A stretch of 64,000 nucleotides of DNA from Nocardioides sp. BP30 (GTDB taxonomy: Bacteria > Actinomycetota > Actinomycetes > Propionibacteriales > Nocardioidaceae). The stretch spans positions 3,596,001 to 3,660,000 of the forward strand of contig NZ_CP123620.1 of assembly GCF_029873215.1 (NCBI RefSeq), in the 5' to 3' direction. Of the stretch, positions 8,530 through 16,606 are shown piece by piece. The stretch's first letter is position 1; each line of letters opens with the position of its first letter. The translations under genes were made by a program, and so were the position numbers. The notes under the pieces are model-generated. The model had not been told where the DNA came from, made no database searches, and worked only from the letters and a program-made list of their open reading frames with translations.

Positions 8530-8889
8530 ATGAGCGAATCGGGCAGCGCCGCGAAGGACACCACCCTGCACCTGGCCCTCCTGGGCGGCCTCGACCGGCG
8601 CGGCCCGTGGGAGGTACGCCGCCGCACCGTCGCCATCTCGCCGGTGGGCGGCATCGACCTCGACCTGACCGAGGCGACCCTCCCCGAGGGCGGCGCGACC
8701 ATCGTCAAGGTGTCCTTCGTCGGTGGCGCCAAGCTCCGGGTGCCGGCCGGGGTCAACGTCGTGGTCGAGGGCTTCAACGTGATCGGCCGGCGCACCCGCG
8801 ACACCGGGCCGTCGATGCCGGGCGCGCCGACCGTCCGGCTGCTCGCCTACGGCATCTTCGGCGGCGTCAGGGTCGAGCGCGCCCGATAG
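8530..8889 (+). CDS. LiaF-like C-terminal domain protein (cell-wall stress response type)
   Basis: A 119-residue protein. Its core (ISPVGGIDLDLTEATLPEGGATIVKVSFVGG and KLRVPAGVNVVVEGFNVIGR) is the beta-helical repeat of the LiaF/YvqF C-terminal domain. In larger relatives this domain follows DUF1707 or membrane helices; here it stands alone and lacks membrane segments. A role in sensing envelope stress is known only for LiaF itself, so the function is inferred loosely. Confidence 0.75.
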   Translation: MSESGSAAKDTTLHLALLGGLDRRGPWEVRRRTVAISPVGGIDLDLTEATLPEGGATIVKVSFVGGAKLRVPAGVNVVVEGFNVIGRRTRDTGPSMPGAPTVRLLAYGIFGGVRVERAR

Positions 8890-8929
8890 CCGGGCCGTTG
8901 TCCGGTCGCTGGTCGGTCCCCGCCGGCCG

Positions 8930-9322
8930 TCAGGAGCTGGCGCCGAGGCGATCGCCGCCGTACAACGCGGCCGCGACCAGGACGGGCTGGAAGAACAGCC
9001 TGACCAGCCGCTTGCGGTCGCTGTCGAGGCCGAAGGCGTCGCGGTGCTCGGTGTACTGCGCGATGTTGCCGGGGAAGACCCCGACGTAGAACGCGCCGAG
9101 CGCCGTGCCGATCACCCGCCGGTGCCGCGGCAGCGCGACGAAGGCGGCGCCGAGCGCCACCTCGACCACCCCGGAGGCCAGCACCGTGGCGTCCTCGTCC
9201 ACGGGGAACCACGGCGGCACCTGGGCGCGGAACTCCTCGCGCGCCACCGTCAGGTGGCTGACGCCGGCCCCGATCATGGCGGTGCCGAGCAGGACACGGG
9301 TGAGGGTGCGGCCGACGCTCAT
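8930..9322 (-). CDS. DoxX family membrane protein
   Basis: A 130-residue integral membrane protein with four hydrophobic segments (about residues 8-26, 46-64, 69-86 and 107-122). The pattern FPGNIAQYTEHRDAFGL between segments 3 and 4 is typical of DoxX-like proteins in actinobacteria. Members of the family have been linked to redox or thiol stress and to quinone-linked oxidation, but this branch has no assigned reaction. ATG start at 9322; the gene lies just downstream of the RsbP-like gene on the same strand with a 58-base gap. Confidence 0.82.
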   Translation of the reverse strand: MSVGRTLTRVLLGTAMIGAGVSHLTVAREEFRAQVPPWFPVDEDATVLASGVVEVALGAAFVALPRHRRVIGTALGAFYVGVFPGNIAQYTEHRDAFGLDSDRKRLVRLFFQPVLVAAALYGGDRLGASS

Positions 9323-9380
9323 CCCGCCACGCTACCCGGATGCGGAAGCGCGCACTCGGGAGGTCCGGTGCTCCGACGGG

Positions 9381-10517
9381 TCACGGCTGCGGGGCGAAGG
9401 TGACGATCGCGATGTCGTCGCTCGCGTCCCCGTTCTGGAACTCCAGGACGGCCCGGGCGATGCCGTCGGTGACCGCCTGGACGTCCGCAGGCAGGTCGCG
9501 GACGAGGTCGTGGAGCCGCTCGTCGCCGTACATGCCGTCCGCTCCGCGTCCCTCGGTGACGCCATCGGTGAAGAGCGTCACGCTGCTGCCCGCGCGGAGG
9601 CGGTGCCGGACCGTGGTGAAGCGCGGGTGCTCGACCAGCCCGACCGGGGTTCCGAAGACCCCCAGCTCGCTCACCTCCCCTCCCGAGGATCGCAGCAGGG
9701 CGGCCGGCTGGCCGGCCAGGCTCAGCGCGAGCTCCCAGCCGTCGCCGTGACGCTCGAGGCGCGCCACCACCAGGGTGCAGTAGTGCCGGGTGTCGTTCGC
9801 GGAGAGGACCGCGTCGACGCGGCCGAGAAGGTCGGCCGGGTCGGGATGGTCGATGGCGAAGGACCGAACCGTGTAGCGCACCAGCGAGGTGACGGTGGCA
9901 GCGGAGACGCCCTTGCCGCTCACGTCGCCCAGCGCGACGATCCACGCACTGGCACTGACCTGGAACACGTCGTAGAAGTCCCCACCGACCTCCCGCCCGG
10001 CACCCGCCGGCCGATAGGCGGCGGCGATGTCCAGCCCGGGGATGTGCGGCGGCGCGGGCGGGATCAGGGTCTGCTGGAGCGTCTCGGCGAGGGCTGCGGC
10101 CTCCTCCCGGGCGTGGTCGGCGGTGCGTTTCGCGTGCCGCAGGTCCTCCTCGTAGCGGTGCCGGTCCCGAGCCTCGACGAACACGGCCAGCACCGACCGG
10201 TCCCCGCCGGGCGAGGCCAGGCCGGCGTTGAACAGCACCGGCACCCGCCGACCGCCGGCGGTGACCAGGTCCAGGTCGATCTCGCGGATGACCCGGCTGT
10301 GCTCGAGCATCGGGAAGAGGTGCGTCTCGAGGAGGATGCGCCCGGCGACCGATACGAAGCTGGCGAGGGTGCGCACCGAGACGATCTCGGCGGCCGTCAC
10401 CTCGACCATGCGGAGGAACTCCGCGTTCGCGCGGACGATCACACCCTCGCCATCGGTGACGACGTAGCCGCAGGGCGCCCGTTCGAAGGGGTCGGCCGTG
10501 CCGTGCGCGGGCTCCAT
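9381..10517 (-). CDS. rsbP: PAS-PP2C serine phosphatase, RsbP-like
   Basis: A 378-residue protein: PAS domain (about 10-115), coiled-coil linker (118-155), and a SpoIIE-type PP2C domain (160-378). Metal-binding acids are visible at Asp180 and Asp183 (GGDFYD), Asp198 (GDVSGKG) and Asp367/Asp368 (SDDIAIV). Architecture and length match Bacillus RsbP, which dephosphorylates the anti-anti-sigma factor RsbV under energy stress. It sits five bases after an RsbQ-like hydrolase gene, the same pairing and order as in Bacillus. No rsbV, rsbW or sigma factor gene lies beside it, so the target is elsewhere. Confidence 0.88.
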   Translation of the reverse strand: MEPAHGTADPFERAPCGYVVTDGEGVIVRANAEFLRMVEVTAAEIVSVRTLASFVSVAGRILLETHLFPMLEHSRVIREIDLDLVTAGGRRVPVLFNAGLASPGGDRSVLAVFVEARDRHRYEEDLRHAKRTADHAREEAAALAETLQQTLIPPAPPHIPGLDIAAAYRPAGAGREVGGDFYDVFQVSASAWIVALGDVSGKGVSAATVTSLVRYTVRSFAIDHPDPADLLGRVDAVLSANDTRHYCTLVVARLERHGDGWELALSLAGQPAALLRSSGGEVSELGVFGTPVGLVEHPRFTTVRHRLRAGSSVTLFTDGVTEGRGADGMYGDERLHDLVRDLPADVQAVTDGIARAVLEFQNGDASDDIAIVTFAPQP

Positions 10518-10522
10518 CGGGG

Positions 10523-11320
10523 TCAGCGCCGGTCCAGGAACTCTCGTAGGGCGGCAACGGTCTCGACCGGCGCGCTGAGGTGCGGGCAGTGACCGTGGGT
10601 CTCGATGACGGTGAAGATCGAGTCGGGGATCTGATCGCGGATGAACGCGCCGGCGGACATCGGCGCCACCGCGTCGTCGCTCGATTGCACGATCAGCGTC
10701 GGCACGCGTACGTCGACGAGGTCGGCGCGGTTGTCGCCGCGGAAGGTCACCGCGGCGAACTGTGCGGCGATGTCGGGGCGCGTGCGGCAGAAGCTGTCCT
10801 CCAGCTCCAGCTTCACCTCGGCCGGCGCTGCACCGGCGACCAGCCCGGCGAGCGGATCCTGCCAGCCCAGGTGGTTGCGCTCCATCAGGCCGAGCAGCTC
10901 CTCGATGTCACGTTCGGAGAAGCCCCCCAGGTAGCCCTCGTCGTCGAGGTAGCGCGCCGAGGGGGCCACCAGCACCAGGGCACCCACTCGTCCGGGAGCG
11001 GCGTTGGCGACCAGGACGCCGATCATCGCCGAGACGGAGTGACCGACGAACACCGCGTCGGTCAGGTCGAGCTCCTCCAGCAACGCGACCAGGTCGTCGC
11101 GGTAGGCCTCCAGGCCGGTGTATCGCTCCGGCCGGTAGAGCGACAGGTCCGAGTCACCCGCGCCGGGCAGGTCGAGCAGGACCACCCGATGGTCCTCGGC
11201 GAAGGCGGGCGCGACGTGGCGCCACATCAGCTGGCCGCAGCCGAAGCCGTGCACGAACACGATCGGACGCGCCTCGGCAGGTCCGTGCATCGCGACGTTC
11301 AGGCGCGGGGCCAGGTTCAT
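10523..11320 (-). CDS. rsbQ: Alpha/beta hydrolase, RsbQ-like activator of RsbP
   Basis: A 265-residue alpha/beta hydrolase with triad Ser95 (GHSVSA), Asp215 or Asp216, and His244 (HGHCPHLS). The GGFSERDIEELLGLMERNH segment and the GHCPH motif closely match Bacillus RsbQ, which binds a hydrophobic small molecule and activates RsbP. The related plant karrikin and strigolactone receptors share this fold, so it may act as a receptor rather than a bulk hydrolase. Its ATG overlaps the stop of the ERCC4 nuclease gene, and a possible internal promoter lies just upstream. Confidence 0.9.
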   Translation of the reverse strand: MNLAPRLNVAMHGPAEARPIVFVHGFGCGQLMWRHVAPAFAEDHRVVLLDLPGAGDSDLSLYRPERYTGLEAYRDDLVALLEELDLTDAVFVGHSVSAMIGVLVANAAPGRVGALVLVAPSARYLDDEGYLGGFSERDIEELLGLMERNHLGWQDPLAGLVAGAAPAEVKLELEDSFCRTRPDIAAQFAAVTFRGDNRADLVDVRVPTLIVQSSDDAVAPMSAGAFIRDQIPDSIFTVIETHGHCPHLSAPVETVAALREFLDRR

Positions 11321-12174
11321 GATCGCAGCGTATCGGTGCCGGCGCTCGCCCCGACCACCTCGCCGGTGAGGCCGTCGATCAGCTGGGCGCCGTCGGCGGC
11401 GGCCCGCAACGCACGCAGCGCTATCGCCCGGCGGTCGAAGGACTGCGGCTCCGAGCCGCCGTCCGGCTCGGCCAGGATCCAGCGCCGCGGCGTACGGGGA
11501 CCGCGGACGGGCCGGTCGGGCTCGGGATCACGGTCGATCGGAGCGACGTACGACCCGTGCAGTGCCTCGGCGAGCCGAGCCGCCCGGACCCGGCCGATGC
11601 CCGGGTGGCCGCGCAACCCGTCGGGAGCGGCCGCGGCGACGGCCGCGAGGCTGCCGTAGGCGGCCAGGAGGCTGCGGGCCATCGTCGGCGAGATGCCCGG
11701 CACGACGGAGAGCATCACCTCGGCCTGCGCCGAGGGGTGCCGGGGCGCCCGGCGCGGACCCTCGGACCGGGCGGTGGGCGCCGTCCGCCGTGCCCGCTTG
11801 GCGAGGCGGACGATCCAGGCCGCGCTGTCCTCGGCGTCCAGGCTGTGCAGCACGGTGAACCCGTCCTCGACGAGCCGGCACACCGCGCCGCGCCAGGCGT
11901 CCTCGACGATGCCGCGCGGCTCGCCCTCGATCATCAGGACCGCCTGGGGGAACGCCGACTGCAGTCGCACCGCCTGGTCGAAGATGCGGCCGTCGCGGAT
12001 CGAGGCGCCCAGGTCGTGCGGCCCCTTGCGCTCCACGGCCAGCCCCGGTCCGAGCACGTAGTCGCCGACCGGCAGATCCGTGAGCCGTACGTCGAGGCCC
12101 GCGGCGGACAGCGCCTCCGGGATGGTGCTGTTCCGCTCGCGGTGGTCGACCAGCACCGGACCCGACTCGACCAC
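11317..12174 (-). CDS. ERCC4-domain nuclease with helix-hairpin-helix motifs
   Basis: A 285-residue XPF-like nuclease. The signature VERKGPHDL at residues 47-55, with Asp10, gives the metal-binding active site of the ERCC4 family; two helix-hairpin-helix motifs follow at about 154-205 (VVPGISPTMARSLLAAYG and GHPGIGRVRAARLAEAL). The tail is Pro/Arg-rich. The layout resembles archaeal and eukaryotic XPF nuclease domains that cut branched DNA. The GTG start is preceded by a short gap from the flavoprotein gene. Its stop overlaps rsbQ, so the three genes probably share a transcript. Confidence 0.85.
   Translation of the reverse strand: MVESGPVLVDHRERNSTIPEALSAAGLDVRLTDLPVGDYVLGPGLAVERKGPHDLGASIRDGRIFDQAVRLQSAFPQAVLMIEGEPRGIVEDAWRGAVCRLVEDGFTVLHSLDAEDSAAWIVRLAKRARRTAPTARSEGPRRAPRHPSAQAEVMLSVVPGISPTMARSLLAAYGSLAAVAAAAPDGLRGHPGIGRVRAARLAEALHGSYVAPIDRDPEPDRPVRGPRTPRRWILAEPDGGSEPQSFDRRAIALRALRAAADGAQLIDGLTGEVVGASAGTDTLRS
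11327..11332 (-). promoter_or_regulatory. Possible internal -10 hexamer (TACGCT) for rsbQ-rsbP
   Basis: Read on the minus strand, TACGCT ends six bases before the rsbQ ATG, inside the end of the ERCC4 gene. This would give a leaderless rsbQP transcript independent of the nuclease gene. Confidence 0.4.
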
Positions 12175-12231
12175 GCCACCACGCTACCCGGGCTCCGTGC
12201 GGCCGGTCGGCCGGTCGGTCGGGTCGGGCGG

Positions 12232-13944
12232 TCAGGAGACCGGCGTCGCGGCGGGCTCGGTCTCGGGCGCCGGCGCGAGGTAGGCGTGCACCAGCGGTAC
12301 GGCGGAAGCACCCTCGCCGCTGGCAGCGGCGACGCGCTTCATCGACCCGGACCTGATGTCCCCCGCCGCGAAGACACCTGGGACCGTCGTCGCGAGGCTG
12401 GCCGGGGGCAGCCCGTCGACCCAGCGCTCCCGCGGGACGTCGCGGCCGGTGAGGACGAAGCTGTTCTTGTCCCGGGCCAGCTCCGGCGGCAGCCAGTCGC
12501 ATCGCGGCTCCGCGCCGAGCAGCAGGAAGAGGCCGTGCGCCGGGGTGGTCGTGCGCTCGCCGGTGGTCAGGTCCTCCAGGCAGAGCCACTCCAGCTGGCC
12601 CTCTCCCCCGCCGTCGACCACCCGGGTGCAGGGCAGCACCCGGATCCGCTCGTTGTAGCCGATCTCGTCGATCAGGTAGCGCGACATGGTCTCCTCCAGA
12701 CCCGGCCGGCGCACAGCGATCGTGACCGAGCGCGCGAACCGGGCCAGATGCAACGCCGCCTGACCGGCGGAGTTGCCGCCGCCGACCACGACGACGTCGC
12801 TCCCCTCCATCTCGCGGGCAGCGGTCATCGCCGCGCCGTAGTTCACACCGGCGCCGACCAGCTCCTCCAGGGGTGGCACGCCGAGCTTGCGGTAGGCCAC
12901 GCCGTTGGCGATCAGCACCGTGCGGGCATGGACGTCACCGCCGTCGGTGCACAGCCGATGCGGCTCCCCGTCGTATCCGGGGATCAGCTCGGTGACCTCC
13001 CAGCCGGTGTAGAAGTCGGTGCCGAACCGCAGGGCCTGGTTGCGAGCGCGCTGTGCCAGCCGCATGCCCGAGATGCCCCGCGGGAAGCCGAGGTAGTTGC
13101 GGATCATCGAGCTGGTGCCCGCCTGGCCGCCGATGGCCTCGGCCTCCAGCACGACGACCGACAATCCCTCCGAGGCGCCGTAGACGGCCGCGGCGAGGCC
13201 TGCCGGCCCACCGCCGACGATCGCCAGGTCGACGACGCCGTCGACCTGGAGGTCACCGGGGCGGCCGTAGATCGAGACGGCGACGTCGCGCACCGTACGG
13301 GCCTGGACCGGCACCCGGTTGGATGCGTAGACGACCGGGTAGCGCAGGTCCTCGACGCCGAGTCGGTCCTTGATCATCCGCAGGTAGTCGGCGATCGCCG
13401 GGTCGTCCGGGTGCCAGACCTTGTTCTGCATGCCCATCCGGTCCAGGAAGTCGCGGATGCCCATCGTCAGGGCGTCGGCCTGGGGCGAGATGATCTTGGC
13501 GCTCACCACCTCGGGCTGTGGCACCGTGGAGCCCCAGTCCGAGAGCAGGTCGGTGATGGCGTTGTGGAACTCCTCGTCCCGACGGCCCCGGGGCATCAGC
13601 AGGTAGGCGTCGTACTTGCCCTTGGCCAGGCCGATCCGCAGCGGCGGCCCGTCCTCGACGAAGTGGTCCCAGTGTGCCGCGACCACCTTCCGGGCCGTCG
13701 GGATCACCTGCCGCCAGCGGTGGAGCGCGGTGAACAGGTTGTCGGCGTCGGGCAGGCGCGAGTCGCTCACGAACAGTGCGATCGTCCCGCCGCTGTCGCA
13801 GATCTCCCGCGCGATCGCCTCGGCCTCCGCCGCACCGGCGGCGAGCCGGAGGTCGTAGTCGCGCTCGTAGCGGCTGCGGAACTCCTCCAGGAGCACCTCG
13901 CCGTGCTCACCGGAGACGAGGATGATCGCGGGGTCGCCTTCCAC
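12232..13944 (-). CDS. Receiver-like/thioredoxin-reductase-like fusion flavoprotein lacking the redox CxxC
   Basis: A 570-residue fusion. The N-terminal 140 residues look like a response-regulator receiver (ALFVSDSRLPDADNLF around residue 60), a central segment follows, and residues 236-550 form a thioredoxin-reductase-like unit with FAD motif GGGPAG at 244-249, NADPH motif GGGNSAGQ at 388-395, and ATTVPGVFAAGD near the end. Where thioredoxin reductase has CATC, this protein has AAMT (about 371-374), so no disulfide relay is possible. It probably passes electrons from NADPH to another acceptor. It is divergent from a UBP zinc-finger gene, 76 bases away. Confidence 0.85.
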   Translation of the reverse strand: MEGDPAIILVSGEHGEVLLEEFRSRYERDYDLRLAAGAAEAEAIAREICDSGGTIALFVSDSRLPDADNLFTALHRWRQVIPTARKVVAAHWDHFVEDGPPLRIGLAKGKYDAYLLMPRGRRDEEFHNAITDLLSDWGSTVPQPEVVSAKIISPQADALTMGIRDFLDRMGMQNKVWHPDDPAIADYLRMIKDRLGVEDLRYPVVYASNRVPVQARTVRDVAVSIYGRPGDLQVDGVVDLAIVGGGPAGLAAAVYGASEGLSVVVLEAEAIGGQAGTSSMIRNYLGFPRGISGMRLAQRARNQALRFGTDFYTGWEVTELIPGYDGEPHRLCTDGGDVHARTVLIANGVAYRKLGVPPLEELVGAGVNYGAAMTAAREMEGSDVVVVGGGNSAGQAALHLARFARSVTIAVRRPGLEETMSRYLIDEIGYNERIRVLPCTRVVDGGGEGQLEWLCLEDLTTGERTTTPAHGLFLLLGAEPRCDWLPPELARDKNSFVLTGRDVPRERWVDGLPPASLATTVPGVFAAGDIRSGSMKRVAAASGEGASAVPLVHAYLAPAPETEPAATPVS

Positions 13945-14020
13945 GCCATCAGCCTAAGGCAGCCGAGGGGCCTGGAGGGAGGGCTTGTCCCCGTGCCGAC
14001 GGACGGCCAGGGTAAGAGCC

Positions 14021-14371
14021 ATGAGCACTGATCCGGGCATCGACCTGTTGGCCGTTCCGAGCGGGACGGGCTGCGCCGACTGCGAGCGGACGGCGGGATG
14101 GTGGCTGCACCTGCGGCGCTGCACGCAGTGCGGCCACATCGGCTGCTGCGACTCCTCGCCCGGCCAGCACGCCAGCCACCACGCTGCCGAGACCGGCCAC
14201 CCCTACGTGCGCAGCTTCGAGCCCGGTGAGGACTGGTTCTGGGACTACCAGCGCCAGGAGTACGCCGACGGTCCGCAGCTGCCCGACCCGCAGTCGCACC
14301 CGCTGTCCCAGCCCGTGCCCGGCCCGGCCGGCCGGGTCCCGGACGACTGGCAGGAGCGGTTGCACGCCTGA
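14021..14371 (+). CDS. UBP-type zinc-finger protein
   Basis: A 116-residue protein made of one UBP zinc finger: Cys18, Cys21, Cys34, Cys37, Cys42 and His residues between 50 and 60 (CTQCGHIGCCDSSPGQHASHH). In eukaryotes this domain in deubiquitinases binds the free C-terminus of ubiquitin. Bacterial versions have no established ligand. The TWO-WFWDY-like aromatic tail (EDWFWDYQRQEY) follows. It is divergent from the CxxC-less flavoprotein; I recall the two families as frequent neighbours in bacteria, so a shared job is likely. Confidence 0.87.
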   Translation: MSTDPGIDLLAVPSGTGCADCERTAGWWLHLRRCTQCGHIGCCDSSPGQHASHHAAETGHPYVRSFEPGEDWFWDYQRQEYADGPQLPDPQSHPLSQPVPGPAGRVPDDWQERLHA

Positions 14372-14389
14372 GCTGCGGCAGGTCCTGAG

Positions 14390-15652
14390 TCACGAGGTCA
14401 ATGTGCGCCGGCGAGACTCCTGGGCGCGGCGCTCGAGGATCGCGCGCTCGCTCTCGTTCCGACTGCGGCCCGCGGCCTCGGTGAACGCGGCGTGCGCCCC
14501 GGCGTGCTGCCCCGCACGCTCCAGCAGGTCCCCCCGCACGCTCGGCAGCAGCGGGGAGTCGCCGAGGAGCGACGGATCGAGCGCTGCCAGGACCGCCAGT
14601 CCCGCGTCCGGACCGAACGCGCGACCGTGCGCCACCGCACGGTTCACCTCCACGACGGGGCCCGGCGCGGCCTGGGCCAGGACGTCGTAGAGGGCCGCGA
14701 TCCGCCGCCAGTCGGTGTCCTCGGCACGCTGTGCCCGGGCGTGCTGAGCGGCGATCGCGGCCTGCAGGAAATACCTCCCGACGGGCCGCCCGCGCGTCGC
14801 GTGCGACTCCGCGCGGCGCAGCGCGGCGAGTCCACGCCGGACGAGCAGCGGATCCCACCGGGAGCGGTCCTGGGCCTCGAGCAGCACCGGCGCGCCGGTG
14901 TCGTCGATGCGAGCCGGCATCCGGGAGCCCTGGAGCTCCAGCAGCGCCTGGAGACCGAGCACCTCGGGGTCGTCGGGGACCAGCGCTGCGAGCATGCGGG
15001 CCAGCCGCATCCCCTCGCGGGCCAGGTCCGGCCGCATCCAGTCCGCACCGGCCGTGGCGGCGTACCCCTCGTTGAAGATCAGGTAGACCACTGCCATGAC
15101 GTCGTCGAGACGCTGCGCCCGTTCCGCACCGCTGGGCAGCTCGAACGGTGCCCGCGCGTCCGCCAGCGTCCGCTTGGCCCGCGAGATGCGCTGGCCCATG
15201 GTCGACTCGGTGACGAGGAACCCGCGCGCGATCTCGGCGGTGGTCAGGCCGCCGACCAGCCGCAGGGTCAGCGCCGCTCGGGACTCCGCGCTCAGGGCCG
15301 GGTGGCAGGACAGGAAGATCAGCCGCAGGACATCGTCCTCGATGTGGTCGACCTGAGCGTCGAGGTCGGGCATCACGGCCTCCTCTTCCGCGGCGTGCTC
15401 GAGCTCGGCCACCTTCTGTCGCAGGCTGTCGGCGCGACGGAAGTGGTCGATGGCGCGCCGCTTCGCGGTGGTCATCAGCCACGCCCCCGGGTTCTCCGGG
15501 ACGCCGGAGTCCGGCCACTGCTCGAGTGCCGCCACCAGAGCGTCCTGGGCGAGGTCCTCGGCGAGCCCCACGTCCCGGGTCATCCGGGTCAGGGCGCCGA
15601 CGAGGCGGGCCGACTCGGCCCGCCACGCGGCGACCACGGCTGCGTGCGACAC
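14390..15652 (-). CDS. ECF42-type RNA polymerase sigma factor with C-terminal extension
   Basis: A 420-residue sigma factor. Region 2 spans about 10-75 (DVGLAEDLAQDALVAALEQWP, NPGAWLMTTAKRRAIDHFRR), region 4 spans about 115-165 (LTTAEIARGFLVTESTMGQRIS), then a long C-terminal extension (DVMAVVYLIFNEGY onward) of the DUF6596/TPR-like type found in the ECF42 group. That group has no anti-sigma factor and is encoded beside DGPF (YCII) proteins, as here. The GTG at 15652 is chosen since homologous sequence starts there; the longer frame runs into the upstream gene. Confidence 0.92.
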   Translation of the reverse strand: MSHAAVVAAWRAESARLVGALTRMTRDVGLAEDLAQDALVAALEQWPDSGVPENPGAWLMTTAKRRAIDHFRRADSLRQKVAELEHAAEEEAVMPDLDAQVDHIEDDVLRLIFLSCHPALSAESRAALTLRLVGGLTTAEIARGFLVTESTMGQRISRAKRTLADARAPFELPSGAERAQRLDDVMAVVYLIFNEGYAATAGADWMRPDLAREGMRLARMLAALVPDDPEVLGLQALLELQGSRMPARIDDTGAPVLLEAQDRSRWDPLLVRRGLAALRRAESHATRGRPVGRYFLQAAIAAQHARAQRAEDTDWRRIAALYDVLAQAAPGPVVEVNRAVAHGRAFGPDAGLAVLAALDPSLLGDSPLLPSVRGDLLERAGQHAGAHAAFTEAAGRSRNESERAILERRAQESRRRTLTS

Positions 15653-15675
15653 GCAGCCCAGCGTAGTGAGATCGC

Positions 15676-16053
15676 TCAGGCGTCGGCCGGGTTGTCCGGC
15701 CCGGTCGAGATCTGACGCAGGGTCGCCACCATGCTGACCTCGGGCCAGTACTTCGCGTGCAGCTCGGCGAACTCCTGCTGCCCCGCGACCGCCTCCTCGA
15801 GGGTGTCGTACTGCATGATCGCCCATCCGCCGACGACCTCCTTCGCCTCGGCGTAGGGCCCGTCGACCCGGCTGACCTCGCCCTTGCGGACCACGAAGTT
15901 CACCGCATCCTCGGTGCCGTAGAGGCCGCCGCCGTCGAGGAAGATCCCCCGGGCGGCCTGGTCGCCGATGTAGGTGTCCATCGCCTCGAACAGCTCCTGC
16001 GGCGGCGTACCGATCCCCTCTTCCATCCTCACGAATCCCATGAAACGCGGCAT
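15676..16053 (-). CDS. YCII-related DGPF-motif protein
   Basis: A 125-residue small protein with the DGPYAEAKE signature near residue 78, the DGPF motif of YCII-like proteins that accompany ECF42 sigma factors. Its own activity is unknown; in ECF42 systems it is the main target gene. A strong ribosome site (AGGAGG) precedes the ATG at 16053 by 8 bases, which fixes the start. It is the first gene of a two-gene unit with the sigma factor (22-base gap), preceded by an ECF42-like promoter. Confidence 0.92.
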   Translation of the reverse strand: MPRFMGFVRMEEGIGTPPQELFEAMDTYIGDQAARGIFLDGGGLYGTEDAVNFVVRKGEVSRVDGPYAEAKEVVGGWAIMQYDTLEEAVAGQQEFAELHAKYWPEVSMVATLRQISTGPDNPADA

Positions 16054-16099
16054 CTCGGTTTCCTCCTGTTGGTTGCTGGGCCTTGCTTCTCGCACGTAC

Positions 16100-16126
16100 G
16101 TCGAACGGCCGCGCGCGTCTTCGACA
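16100..16126 (-). promoter_or_regulatory. ECF42-like promoter (TGTCGA-17-CGAC)
   Basis: On the minus strand TGTCGA (16126-16121) is followed after 17 bases by CGAC (16103-16100), about 47 bases before the DGPF gene. TGTCGA at -35 with a C/G-rich -10 is the motif I recall for ECF42 sigma factors, so the pair is probably autoregulated. Confidence 0.5.
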
Positions 16127-16182
16127 TCGGCGCGGAAGTTTTTTCCGGCCCCCCGCCGATCGTCACGGGGCATGCTGGAGGC

Positions 16183-16605
16183 ATGGAGATCTCCGAGGCC
16201 CTCGAGGCCGCTCGCGCCCGGCAGCAGTCAGTGCTCACCACCCTCAAGCGCGACGGCCTGCCCCAGCTGTCCAACGTCGTGCACGCCGTCGGCGAGGACG
16301 ACACCATCCGGATCTCGATCACCGCGACCCGCGCCAAGTACCACAACCTGCGTCGTACGCCGTGGGCAGCACTGCACGTCAACGGACCTGACTTCTGGTC
16401 CTACGCGGTGCTGGAGTGCGACGCCGAGCTGTCCGCTGTCGCCGCCGATCCGCACGACGAGGCGGCCGACGAGCTCGTCGCCCTCTACGCGGCCGTGGCG
16501 GCCAAGGACCACCCCGACTGGGAGGAGTACCGGCGCGCCATGGTCACCGACCGGCGCGTCGTCCTGCGGCTGCGTCCGCAGCGCGCCTACGGCCTGCTGC
16601 GCTGA
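16183..16605 (+). CDS. PPOX-class F420-dependent oxidoreductase family protein
   Basis: A 140-residue split-barrel flavin/deazaflavin-binding protein. Motifs are ARQQSVLTTLKRDGLPQLSNV near the N-terminus, ISITATRAKYHNLRRTPWAALHV centrally, and RRAMVTDRRVVLRLRPQRAYGL at the end, the pattern of the TIGR03618-like F420 group. Members use F420 or FMN; the substrate is unknown. ATG 16183 is preceded by TGGAGG. It stands alone between the ECF42 unit and convergent genes. Confidence 0.85.
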   Translation: MEISEALEAARARQQSVLTTLKRDGLPQLSNVVHAVGEDDTIRISITATRAKYHNLRRTPWAALHVNGPDFWSYAVLECDAELSAVAADPHDEAADELVALYAAVAAKDHPDWEEYRRAMVTDRRVVLRLRPQRAYGLLR

Positions 16606-16606
16606 G

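Noticed and set aside
11557..14031. An 824-codon plus-strand frame across the flavoprotein and ERCC4 genes
   Set aside because: Shadow of two well-supported minus-strand genes; no recognisable domain.
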